Source: Gemmatimonadota bacterium
GTDB taxonomy: Bacteria; Gemmatimonadota; Gemmatimonadetes; Gemmatimonadales; Gemmatimonadaceae
Length of the DNA: 64,000 bases
Reading direction: 5' to 3'
Assembly (NCBI GenBank): GCA_021299375.1
Contig: JAJTGR010000022.1
Coordinates: forward strand, 62,001 to 126,000
The notes under the pieces are model-generated. The model was not told the origin of the DNA, searched no databases, and saw only the letters and a list, made by a program, of their open reading frames with translations. Made by a program: the position numbers and the translations under genes. Positions 34,796 to 43,928 of this stretch are shown here, one piece after another. The stretch's first letter is position 1, and each line of letters begins with the position of its first letter.

Positions 34796-37700
34796 ATGCG
34801 CGCGCACCAGGCCCGAGGTTCGCTGTCCGACGATTCCGTTGGCTCACCATACGCCCCCCGCGATGCCTGCGGCGTGGGGTTCATCGCCCGCCAGAGCGGC
34901 GAGCGGACGCACGAGGTGGTGAGCCTGGCGCTCGAAGCGGCGGCGCGCCTGGCGCATCGCGGCGCCTCCGCCACGGACAACTCGGCCGACGGCGCGGGCA
35001 TGCTCACCCAGATTCCGCGGCGTCTCTTCATTCTCGCGGCCTCACGCCTCGGCATTCATCTGCCCGCCGATGCCTCGATCGGCGTGGGGATGTGCTTCCT
35101 GCCCACCGACGCGCAGGCGCGCGCGGAGGCGGAGACGCTCATGCGCGATGTGCTGCTTGGTGACGGCCTGCCGGTGCTCGGCTGGCGCGATGTGCCCGTC
35201 AACCCCGACGTACTCGGCGCCTCGGCGCGCGGCGCGATGCCCACCATCCGTCAGGTCCTCGTCGGCCGGCCGGCCGGCAGCGACGACGACAGCTGGGAGC
35301 GACAGCTGTACGTGGCGCGCCGTGAAATGGAGCATCGGGCTCTGGCCCGCGGCCTCGAGCCGTTCTACGTCTGCTCGCTCTCCTGCCGCACCGTGGTGTA
35401 CAAGGGGCTGCTGAACGGTGGCCAGCTGGGGGCCTTCTTCCCCGACCTGCGCGATCCCGCGTTCGAGACGGCGATCGCCGTGTTCCACGAGCGCTACGCC
35501 ACCAACACCATGCCGCGGTGGGAGCTCGCCCAGCCCTTCCGCCTGCTCGCCCACAATGGCGAGATCAACACGCTCTGGGGCAACCGCAACGCCATGGCGA
35601 TGCGTGGCCCGCTGCTCGACGCGCCCGCCTTCGGCCCGCTGGCGGATCGCGTACGCGATCCGATCCGCCCGCGCGGCAGCGACTCGGCCAGCCTCGACAA
35701 CGCGCTGGAGCTGCTCGTGCGCGCCGGCCGCTCGCCGGTGCATGCGACCATGATGCTGGTGCCGCAAGCGTGGGAGAAGTATCCCGACGTGGAACCCGCA
35801 GTGAAAGCGTTCTACGAATACCACCAGTGTGTGCTCGAACCGTGGGACGGTCCGGCGGCGCTGGCCTACAGCGATGGCGTGCAGGTCGCCGTCTCGCTCG
35901 ACCGCAATGGCTTGCGCCCGTGCCGGTACAAGATCCGCGCCGACGGCATGGTGGTGGCGGGCTCCGAAGTGGGCATCGTGGACTTCGACCCGCGTGACGT
36001 CGTGGAGACAGGCAAACTCGGCCCCGGCGGGGTGTTCCTCGTGGACACGGCGGGCAAGCGCATCGTGCGCAATCTCGCCGCCAAGCGCGAAGTGGCCACG
36101 CGGCGCCCCTACGCCAAGTGGATCGCGCAGCACATGGCGACGCTCCCCACTAGCGATGGCACCGAACCGCTCGTGCGCTCGAGCGACCAGCTGCGTGCCT
36201 CGCAGCTGGCGTTCGGGTACGGGCACGAGGACCTGCGCCTCGTGCTCGAGCCCATGGCCACCACTGCCGCCGAGGTGGTGTGGAGCATGGGCGACGATGC
36301 GCCGCTCGCGGTGCTGTCGCCGTCCACGCCGCCGCTGTACGCCTTCTTCCGGCAGCGCTTTGCGCAGGTCACGAATCCGCCCATGGATTCGCTGCGCGAA
36401 TCCATGGTCATGTCGCTGCGCATGCACCTGGGGCGGCGCGGTTCGCCGCTGGTGGAGAAGCCGGCGTACGCGCGCATGCTGCGCATCGAGCATCCGGTAC
36501 TGCTCCCCGAGGAGATGCAGGCGCTGCGCACCTTCCCGGGCTTTGCGAGCGCGACACTCGACGCCACGTTCGCGGCGCAGTCGCGCCCCGAGGGGCTGGA
36601 GGCCGCGCTCGACTCGCTCTGCCGCCGCGCCGAAGTGGCGGCCCGCAAGGGCGCGCGCCTGCTCGTTCTCTCCGACCGCAAGGTGAGCGCCGAACGGGCA
36701 CCCATTCCCGCCCTGCTCGCGCTGGGCGCGGTCCGGCAGCACCTCGTGCGCACCGGCCTGCGCGCGCGCGTGGGGCTGGTGATCGAGGCGGGTGACGCCA
36801 TGGAGCAGCACCACATGGCGGCGCTCTTTGGTTACGGCGCGGAGGCGGTGCATCCGTGGCTCGCCTTCGAGACCGTGGCGACGCTCTTCGCCGAGGCGCA
36901 CGGCAAGGCCGACGCCGACCCCGAGCGCCCCGGCCCGGCACTGGCACAGTCGCGCTATCGCACCGCCATCGAGAAAGGCCTGCTGAAGGTGCTGGCCAAG
37001 ATGGGCATCTCCACCCTGTCCAGCTATTGCGGTGCCCAGACGTTCGATGCGCTCGGACTGGGCGCCGACGTGATCGACCGCTGCTTCGCCGGCACCGCCT
37101 CCCCCATGGGCGGGCTGTCGCTGCGCGAACTCAGCGAGGACGTACTGCTGCGCCATCGCCGTGCCTACGGCCCCGATGGCGTGGCATTGACCGGGTTGCC
37201 GGATCACGGACGCATCCGCTTCCGCAAGGACGGCGAACAGCACGCCTGGGCGCCCCAGACCGTGCTCGCGCTGCAGCAGGCCGTGGGCAGTGCGCGCGCG
37301 TCGCGGGCCGGCACCAGCCCGGACGAGGCGTGGCGCACGTTCGCCGAACGGGCAGCCGGCGGCGCGCCGACCACCGTACGTGACCTGCTCACGCTGCGCC
37401 CGGCCTCCCCCATTCCGCTCGAACAGGTCGAGCCGATGGAAGCCATCCGCGCCCGGTTCATTTCGTCGGCCATGTCGCTCGGCGCGCTGTCGCCGGAGGC
37501 CCACGAGACGTTGACCATCGCCATGAATCGCATGCAGGCGCGCTCGAACTCCGGCGAAGGCGGCGAGGACCCCGGGCACTATCACCCGACTGACGGCGAC
37601 CGGCACGACAGCCGCATCAAGCAGGTGGCGTCGGCGCGTTTCGGCGTGACCACCGAGTACCTCGTGCGCGCGGAGGAACTCGAGATCAAGATCGTGCAGG

Positions 37701-39406
37701 GCGCCAAGCCAGGCGAAGGCGGACAGCTGCCGGGCCACAAGGTCACCGAACTCATTGCCCGCCTGCGACACAGTACGCCTGGCGTCGGGCTCATCTCGCC
37801 ACCACCGCACCACGACATCTACAGCATCGAGGATCTCGCGCAGCTGGTGCACGACCTCAAGACCGTGAATCCACGGGCGCGGGTGGGCGTGAAGCTGGTG
37901 GCCGAATCCGGTGTGGGGACCGTGGCCGCTGGTGTCGCCAAGGCTTTTGCCGACTACGTGCTGATTGCCGGCCACAACGGCGGTACCGGCGCCTCACCGC
38001 TTTCGAGCATCAAGTACGCCGGATCCCCGTGGGAGCTGGGGCTGGCCGAAGCGCAGCAGGTGCTGGTGGCCAACGGGCTCCGGCACCGCATCGAGGTTCG
38101 GGCCGACGGGGGCCTCAGGACCGGGCGTGACGTGATCATCGCGGCGCTGCTCGGTGCGGAAGCATATGGGTTCGGCACGGCCCCGCTTGTCGCCATGGGC
38201 TGCGACATGGCCCGCCAGTGCCACCTCAACACCTGCCCCACGGGCATTGCCACGCAGCGCGACGAGCTACGCGCCAGGTTCCGCGGCACCCCCGAGCAGG
38301 TCATCGCGTACTTCTCGCGCATCGCCGAGGACGTACGCACCGAATTGGCATTGCTGGGTGTGCGCTCGCTGGCCGACATCATCGGGCAGGTGGAGCGGCT
38401 GCAGCGAGCCGAGCGTCCGGAACTGCCACGGTCGACCATGCTCGACTTGTCGTTGGTGCTGGGTGTGCCGCGCCGCAGCGACGAACCCCGGGTTCGCACC
38501 GCCGTGCGGAACATCCGGCCCGGCGTGCAGGTGCTGGACGACCGGATCGTCGCCGATGCCGCGGTCGCGATCGAGACCGGCACCGCGTTTTGCGGGACGT
38601 ATGAGGTCCGTAACCACCACCTGGCCGTGGGGACGCGCCTGGCTGGTGCCCTCGCCGAGCGGTTCGGGGATGCCGGGTTGCCGGCCGGCACGGTGCACCT
38701 CACGTTCCACGGCAGCGCCGGACAGAGCTTCGGCGCCTTCGCGCTCCGGGGCATGCGCCTCGATCTCGACGGTGAGGCCAACGACTACGTGGGCAAGGGC
38801 CTCAACGGCGCCGAGATCACGGTCCGGCCATTCCGTAACGCGCGCTATCGGGGGGCGAGTCACCTCAACATGATCCTCGGCAACACCGTGCTGTACGGTG
38901 CCACCGACGGCCTGCTGTGTGCCGCCGGCCAGGCGGGCGATCGGTTCGCCGTGCGCAACTCCGGTGCGGCCGCGGTGGTGGAAGGGGTGGGCAACCACGC
39001 CTGCGAGTATATGACCGGCGGCGTGGTGGCCGTGCTCGGGCGCGCGGGGCGCAACTTCGGCGCCGGCATGTCCAACGGCCTGGCCTATGTCTTCGACGAG
39101 AACGATACCTTCGCGAGTCGCCTGAATCACGAGATGGTGCTGCTGGCCGAACTCGACGCCGACGACCAACGGCTGCTGACACAGCTGCTCACCGTGCACC
39201 AGCAGCGTACGGGCAGCGCGCGGTCGCGGTGGCTGCTGGACGACTGGGAGCACCAGCACGCCCGCTGGCGCAAGGTCAAGCCGCGCGGGGCGCTGGAGCA
39301 TGTGGCGCGCATCCGCGAGGCGTGGCTCACCCGGACCGCGACACTCGCCGGCGAGGTCCCGTCGGTGCCCGTACCGGCGCCGGCGGACCGTACCATGCGC
39401 TCGTAG
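34796..39406 (+). CDS. gltB: Glutamate synthase large (alpha) subunit
   Basis: The 1536-residue protein contains the class-II glutamine amidotransferase domain, whose nucleophile Cys25 follows a short propeptide (APRDACGVGFIARQ); the central domain; the FMN domain (ISSAMSLGALSPEAHETL-type opening, here SSAMSLGALSPEAH, and GHNGGTGASPLSSIKYAG); the 3Fe-4S cysteines in MGCDMARQCHLNTCPTG; and the C-terminal GXGXG beta-helix. It makes glutamate from glutamine and 2-oxoglutarate. No gltD (small subunit) follows; a hairpin and a convergent gene come next. The partner must be elsewhere, or electrons come from ferredoxin. Confidence 0.95.
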   Translation: MRAHQARGSLSDDSVGSPYAPRDACGVGFIARQSGERTHEVVSLALEAAARLAHRGASATDNSADGAGMLTQIPRRLFILAASRLGIHLPADASIGVGMCFLPTDAQARAEAETLMRDVLLGDGLPVLGWRDVPVNPDVLGASARGAMPTIRQVLVGRPAGSDDDSWERQLYVARREMEHRALARGLEPFYVCSLSCRTVVYKGLLNGGQLGAFFPDLRDPAFETAIAVFHERYATNTMPRWELAQPFRLLAHNGEINTLWGNRNAMAMRGPLLDAPAFGPLADRVRDPIRPRGSDSASLDNALELLVRAGRSPVHATMMLVPQAWEKYPDVEPAVKAFYEYHQCVLEPWDGPAALAYSDGVQVAVSLDRNGLRPCRYKIRADGMVVAGSEVGIVDFDPRDVVETGKLGPGGVFLVDTAGKRIVRNLAAKREVATRRPYAKWIAQHMATLPTSDGTEPLVRSSDQLRASQLAFGYGHEDLRLVLEPMATTAAEVVWSMGDDAPLAVLSPSTPPLYAFFRQRFAQVTNPPMDSLRESMVMSLRMHLGRRGSPLVEKPAYARMLRIEHPVLLPEEMQALRTFPGFASATLDATFAAQSRPEGLEAALDSLCRRAEVAARKGARLLVLSDRKVSAERAPIPALLALGAVRQHLVRTGLRARVGLVIEAGDAMEQHHMAALFGYGAEAVHPWLAFETVATLFAEAHGKADADPERPGPALAQSRYRTAIEKGLLKVLAKMGISTLSSYCGAQTFDALGLGADVIDRCFAGTASPMGGLSLRELSEDVLLRHRRAYGPDGVALTGLPDHGRIRFRKDGEQHAWAPQTVLALQQAVGSARASRAGTSPDEAWRTFAERAAGGAPTTVRDLLTLRPASPIPLEQVEPMEAIRARFISSAMSLGALSPEAHETLTIAMNRMQARSNSGEGGEDPGHYHPTDGDRHDSRIKQVASARFGVTTEYLVRAEELEIKIVQGAKPGEGGQLPGHKVTELIARLRHSTPGVGLISPPPHHDIYSIEDLAQLVHDLKTVNPRARVGVKLVAESGVGTVAAGVAKAFADYVLIAGHNGGTGASPLSSIKYAGSPWELGLAEAQQVLVANGLRHRIEVRADGGLRTGRDVIIAALLGAEAYGFGTAPLVAMGCDMARQCHLNTCPTGIATQRDELRARFRGTPEQVIAYFSRIAEDVRTELALLGVRSLADIIGQVERLQRAERPELPRSTMLDLSLVLGVPRRSDEPRVRTAVRNIRPGVQVLDDRIVADAAVAIETGTAFCGTYEVRNHHLAVGTRLAGALAERFGDAGLPAGTVHLTFHGSAGQSFGAFALRGMRLDLDGEANDYVGKGLNGAEITVRPFRNARYRGASHLNMILGNTVLYGATDGLLCAAGQAGDRFAVRNSGAAAVVEGVGNHACEYMTGGVVAVLGRAGRNFGAGMSNGLAYVFDENDTFASRLNHEMVLLAELDADDQRLLTQLLTVHQQRTGSARSRWLLDDWEHQHARWRKVKPRGALEHVARIREAWLTRTATLAGEVPSVPVPAPADRTMRS

Positions 39407-39409
39407 CCG

Positions 39410-39440
39410 GCGTCGTGCGGGCGACACGCCCGCACGACGC
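39410..39440. terminator. Bidirectional hairpin between gltB and the barrel protein gene
   Basis: A perfect 14-bp stem (39410-39423 with 39427-39440) and a 3-nt loop between convergent stop codons. GC-rich, no long U-tract. Confidence 0.7.
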
Positions 39441-39457
39441 GCGTCAGGCCGCTGCGG

Positions 39458-42073
39458 CTACAGCGGTGCGCCGAGATAGAAGTCGGTGCGCCAGCCCCTG
39501 CTCGGGTAGAGCCCGCGCGCGATGTCCAGACGCAGCAGGCCATCGAGTGCACCGAACCCGAACCCGGCGCCGCGCTGGGGCTGGACCTGCCCGAAGGCTC
39601 TGCGGCTGCCGGCCCACCCAATGTCGTAGAACACGACCGGGCGGACGGCACCAAGACCGCGCCCGAGTTCCGCACGCCCCAGCCAGAACGCGTCACCCGC
39701 CTGCGTCCCCGGCAGCTGCCCGCGCACGGTGCGCAAGCCGCCAACGTAGTAGCTGCGCTGGATCGGCACACGACCGAGCGCGCTGCCGATTGCCCCCGTG
39801 ATGGCGCCGGTGAATCCGGCGAACGGGCGCGACACGGTGGTCTCGAAGGAGCCCCGCGCGTACTCGAAGGTCCCCGTCGCCGCCTCGGCCCGCGTCACCG
39901 AAACGAGGCGGAGCCCCTGCGGGCGGTCGATGAGGCTTCGGGCCCAGGTAGCCCTGACGCCGGTGAACGAGCCTGGCTCGGCCAGCTGGTTCCCGCGGAA
40001 CCGACGGTCCCCGAACGCCCGAGCGAGCGAGAACGTGTTGACCACGTCGGAGTCACCCGCGGTCCACTGCCGCTCGAGGAATAGCCCGTATTCCAGCGAG
40101 CCGCGGCGCTGCTCGCGGCGTTCCACCACTTCGATGCCGTAACTCCGATAGTAGAAGCCCTCGTCGCGGCCATACAGGACCGCCGGCAGCGATGGGGCGA
40201 GGGTCAGGGCCCCCGCCCACTCGGGGTTCATCGCATTGAGACGGTGATACGCACTCGCCGTGACGGTCCGCGCGCCATTGCTGCGCGCGAGGGACAGCTC
40301 CCCATTCGCATGCCGGTCGGCGTGTCCGATGCGGCCCACGCCGCGCAGCGTGAATCCGGCGCCGAGCACCTGCTTCACCTCCACGCCGGCCGAGAGCCCT
40401 TCCACCCGATTGTACCGGAGAAGGTCGGAACCGAGGCGAACGGTTGGGCGCTGTGGCGCCCACGGCACCTGCAGGCCCATGCTCAGCGCATTCGCCAGCT
40501 GCTCGGCGCTGCGCAGGTCGAACAGCTCCTCATCGCTGGCGGTTTCCGCTGGCAGCACCGGGGACTTGGCCAGTCGGTCCATGTCGCAGGGCATGTCGTA
40601 GGCGATGCGCAGCGTACGGTCGAAACGTTCCTCGACCCGGGTCCACGTGCTGTCGGCACGACACTGGGTCACCTTGCCGCGGCCGTACTTGCGCTGTTCG
40701 ACCGAGTCGCGCGCGGCCGAGTCGGCGGGCGGCCGACGGCGCCCCCCACCAGGCGCAATGATGACCTCCACCCCGTTGTCGAGATCGACCTTGGCGGAGT
40801 CGCCTGCCGGGGCGGCCTCGAAGCGATTGCGCGCCGGTGGCAGGGTCGCGAGCGCGAAATCTCCGTCCACGTCCTCGTACGTGAACTTCTCGTCGATACG
40901 GAACGGGATGCGCATGAACATCACGTCCGCGCTGGCCGTGGCGCTGTGCGCGCGCGGCAGCCAGAACTTCCCCTTGTAGAGGGCGTACTCCACCGTGATG
41001 GCATCGAGCTTGGCGCGCATGGGGCGCATGGTGGCACTCACCCACGCCGGCACTTCCTCGGCGTCCTCGTCCGTCGCCCCGCGACGCCCGGCGGACGCCC
41101 GGGCCCGGACCCGGGCCCGCTCCAGACTGTCCGTGACGTACAGGTCTCGCGGCAGGCGGGCCCGCAGCACGGAATCCCGGACCGGGTCGAGGGTGGCGTT
41201 CTCCAGTAGATCCTTCTTGATCTCCTCGTTCGCCACGCCCCAGATGTCGATGTCGGTGGCGAGGCGGTAGGCGGCGCGCACGAGCTGCCCACCGTCGCGG
41301 TCGAACCAGAATGACCCCACGAAGGTGCGCCAGTCGGGTTTGCGGGCCGCGATGCGCAGCTCGCGCAACTTGATCACCCGGCCGTCCGGCAGCGTGATGT
41401 CGGCCGAATCGCCGATGTCGTAGCGGTAGAACCGCTCGGCACCACGCGCCAGCGGGTGGATGATGTCGCGCTCATCGACCTCGGTCTTCACGCGACCGAA
41501 TTCGGACGAGGGAAACCAGAGCTGTTCACGCCCCGGGAAATACGGAATGGAGACCGCCGAGACGAAGTCACCGGCCACCTCGCTGGCCATCGGCACGGTC
41601 ATGCGCGACCCGACGGGCCGGACCCGTACGCCCACTTCGCGCCGCCAGGAGATCTCGGCGACGTTGTCGCCACGGAAGAACAGCTTTTCGAGACCGAGCC
41701 CCCGCGCGCCGAGGTGCACGGACATGCGCTGGGTGGTCGTGGCGCGGTACGAGCGCAGGGCACTGTCCTGCCGCTCACGGGCTTCACGCGCGCGATCGAA
41801 CACGGCGCGGGCATCGGGGCTGCCGAAGGCCGACGTGGCGGCCTCCTCCGCGAGGCGGGCCCGCGTGGCGCTGTCACCACCGAGCCGCTGCCGGTTGATC
41901 ACGCGGGCATCGCGCACGACCTCGCGCACCGCCCGTCGCTGCTCGTCCGTCAGCGTGTCGCCGCGGGACGCGCTGTCACGACCGGCCGGCCGCGTCGAGG
42001 CGGTCTGCGCGCGCAGGTTGGCGGGCACCAAGGCGACCGCGAGCAGCAGTCCGGAAAGGAAGAGGCGACGCAT
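39458..42073 (-). CDS. Large outer-membrane beta-barrel protein, unknown function
   Basis: The 871-residue precursor has a signal peptide (RRLFLSGLLLAVALVPANLRAQ), a periplasmic region (about 25-560) with a charged helical segment and beta-rich part, and a C-terminal portion of alternating strands. The portion includes SYYVGGLRTVRGQLPGTQAGD, which recalls the VRGY motif of Omp85/TpsB barrels, and ends in a hydrophobic/aromatic strand (WRTDFYLGAPL). It may be an Omp85-like assembly or surface protein. The family is not identified with certainty. ATG 42073 begins the signal. Confidence 0.72.
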   Translation of the reverse strand: MRRLFLSGLLLAVALVPANLRAQTASTRPAGRDSASRGDTLTDEQRRAVREVVRDARVINRQRLGGDSATRARLAEEAATSAFGSPDARAVFDRAREARERQDSALRSYRATTTQRMSVHLGARGLGLEKLFFRGDNVAEISWRREVGVRVRPVGSRMTVPMASEVAGDFVSAVSIPYFPGREQLWFPSSEFGRVKTEVDERDIIHPLARGAERFYRYDIGDSADITLPDGRVIKLRELRIAARKPDWRTFVGSFWFDRDGGQLVRAAYRLATDIDIWGVANEEIKKDLLENATLDPVRDSVLRARLPRDLYVTDSLERARVRARASAGRRGATDEDAEEVPAWVSATMRPMRAKLDAITVEYALYKGKFWLPRAHSATASADVMFMRIPFRIDEKFTYEDVDGDFALATLPPARNRFEAAPAGDSAKVDLDNGVEVIIAPGGGRRRPPADSAARDSVEQRKYGRGKVTQCRADSTWTRVEERFDRTLRIAYDMPCDMDRLAKSPVLPAETASDEELFDLRSAEQLANALSMGLQVPWAPQRPTVRLGSDLLRYNRVEGLSAGVEVKQVLGAGFTLRGVGRIGHADRHANGELSLARSNGARTVTASAYHRLNAMNPEWAGALTLAPSLPAVLYGRDEGFYYRSYGIEVVERREQRRGSLEYGLFLERQWTAGDSDVVNTFSLARAFGDRRFRGNQLAEPGSFTGVRATWARSLIDRPQGLRLVSVTRAEAATGTFEYARGSFETTVSRPFAGFTGAITGAIGSALGRVPIQRSYYVGGLRTVRGQLPGTQAGDAFWLGRAELGRGLGAVRPVVFYDIGWAGSRRAFGQVQPQRGAGFGFGALDGLLRLDIARGLYPSRGWRTDFYLGAPL

Positions 42074-42227
42074 GGGAACGGAGAGAAGACGCAGAAAGGA
42101 GACCGGCGGGTGGTCCACGCCACCGGGCGAATGGCTCATCGGGGACTACGGGCGCCCCGCGCGAGCGGTTTCCGCTTGCGAAACGTAACTTCGGGTAGTT
42201 GGACCCCGGCCCGCTGCCTTCCGTTTC

Positions 42228-42233
42228 AGGAGA
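42228..42233 (+). promoter_or_regulatory. Ribosome-binding site that fixes a GTG start
   Basis: AGGAGA six bases before GTG 42240; no in-frame ATG upstream, so the Shine-Dalgarno decides the start of the first M20 gene. Confidence 0.7.
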
Positions 42234-42239
42234 CCCGAC

Positions 42240-43928
42240 GTGCGATTCCCCCCGCTGCTGTTCCGCTCGACCCGCCATCTGCCGGTGGCGGCCCTTCTCG
42301 CCAGTCTGAGCGCCGCCCCGGCGGCGGCCGTGGCGCAGGCGCCGGCTACGGCGGCCGGCACGCAGACCGCCGCGGAGGACCCCCGCCTGGCGAAGCTCAA
42401 GGACGAGGCGCTGCAGATGGTCCAGGCGCGGGCCAAGCAAGTCCAGGAGATCGTGGACATGCTCTTCTCCTTTCAGGAACTCGGGTTCCAGGAGTGGGAG
42501 TCGCAGAAGTACCTCACCGGCCTGCTTGAAAAGGAAGGCTTCAAGATCGAGCGCGGCGTCGCGGGCATTCCCACGTCGTGGACGGCGAAGTGGAGCTATG
42601 GCACCGGCAAGCCCGAGATTTCACTGGGCTCCGACGTGGACGGGATCCCGCAGGCCAGCAACAAGCCCGGCGTGGGCTACCGCGACCCGATGGTGAGTGG
42701 CGGCCCGGGACATGGGGAAGGGCACAACTCGGGGCAAGCCGTCAACATCGTCGCGGCGATCGTCGTCAAGCAACTCATGCAGCGCGACAAGATCAACGGC
42801 ACACTGCTGCTCTGGCCCGGCATTGCCGAGGAGCAGATGGCGGGCAAGGCGTTCCTGGTGCGCTCCGGGGTCTTCAAGAACACCGACGTCACGCTGTTCA
42901 CGCACGTCGGCAACGATCTCGGGGTGTCGTGGGGCGCGAGCGGCTCGAGCGCCCTGCTGTCGGCGGAGTTCCGTTTCCGCGGGTCGAGCGCCCATGCCGC
43001 CGGGGCGCCGTGGCGCGGACAGAGCGCCCTCGATGCCGTGATGCTCATGGCGCAGGGGTGGGAGTACCGCCGCGAGCACCTGCGCCTGCAGCAGCGCTCG
43101 CACTACGTGATCAAGGACGGCGGTGACCAGCCCAACGTCGTGCCGAGCACCGCGAGCATCTGGTTCTACTTCCGCGAGCAGGACTACCCGCGCACCATGG
43201 CGCTCTTCGAGACGGGCAAGAAGATCGCCGAAGGAGCGGCACTGATGACCGATACCAAGCTGGACACGGTCGTGATCCTCGGCTCCGGCTGGTCGGCACA
43301 CTTCAGCAAGCCGATCGCCGAGGCGATGCACAAGAACATCCAGACCGTCGGTATGCCTCAGTGGGACGACAAGGACCAGACGCTGGCCAAGGGCATCCAG
43401 CGCGAGCTCGGCTCCCCCGACTTCGGCCTGTCCGATCAGGTGAACAAGGAGTTGCGCGGCGCCGAAACACCGCAGAACTGGATGGGTGGCGGCTCCGACG
43501 ACATCGGTGATGTGGCGTGGAACGTGCCCACGATCACCCTGCGCTTCCCCTCGAACATTCCGGGACTGCCCGGCCACAACTGGGCCAACGCCATTTCGAT
43601 GGCGACGCCCATCGCGCACAAGGGCGCGCTGGCCGGGGCCAAGGTGCAGGCCCTGACGATGCTGGACATCATGCTGACGCCCAAGGTCGTCGCCGACGCG
43701 TGGGACTACTTCAACAATGTCCAGACGAAGAACGTGAAGTACCAGCCGTTCATCCGCCCCTCCGACCAGCCGCCCATCTGGCTGAACGCCGACATCATGG
43801 CCAAGTACAAGCCGCAGCTGCAGAAGTTCTACTACGACCCGAGCAAGTACAAGACGTACCTCGAGCAGCTCGGCATCGAGTACCCGACGGTGCGGCCGCT
43901 CGAGGCCAAACCGAAGGGTGACCACTGA
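42240..43928 (+). CDS. Secreted M20 amidohydrolase (AbgB-like)
   Basis: The 562-residue protein starts at GTG with a strong AGGAGA site and has a signal peptide (HLPVAALLASLSAAPAAAVAQA). The M20 fold shows GSDVDGIPQASN, GHGEGHNSGQAVN (metal His/Asp region), WPGIAEEQMAGKAFL (Glu pair) and RGSSAHAAGAPWRG. The order resembles AbgB, subunit of p-aminobenzoyl-glutamate hydrolase. It is longer than usual, with a C-terminal 60-residue extension. TGATG overlap with the next amidohydrolase implies they work together. Confidence 0.9.
   Translation: MRFPPLLFRSTRHLPVAALLASLSAAPAAAVAQAPATAAGTQTAAEDPRLAKLKDEALQMVQARAKQVQEIVDMLFSFQELGFQEWESQKYLTGLLEKEGFKIERGVAGIPTSWTAKWSYGTGKPEISLGSDVDGIPQASNKPGVGYRDPMVSGGPGHGEGHNSGQAVNIVAAIVVKQLMQRDKINGTLLLWPGIAEEQMAGKAFLVRSGVFKNTDVTLFTHVGNDLGVSWGASGSSALLSAEFRFRGSSAHAAGAPWRGQSALDAVMLMAQGWEYRREHLRLQQRSHYVIKDGGDQPNVVPSTASIWFYFREQDYPRTMALFETGKKIAEGAALMTDTKLDTVVILGSGWSAHFSKPIAEAMHKNIQTVGMPQWDDKDQTLAKGIQRELGSPDFGLSDQVNKELRGAETPQNWMGGGSDDIGDVAWNVPTITLRFPSNIPGLPGHNWANAISMATPIAHKGALAGAKVQALTMLDIMLTPKVVADAWDYFNNVQTKNVKYQPFIRPSDQPPIWLNADIMAKYKPQLQKFYYDPSKYKTYLEQLGIEYPTVRPLEAKPKGDH

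Noticed and set aside
35042-37975. 977-codon open frame antisense to gltB
   Set aside because: Shadow of gltB; sequence is Arg/His/Ala-rich and unlike any protein I know.
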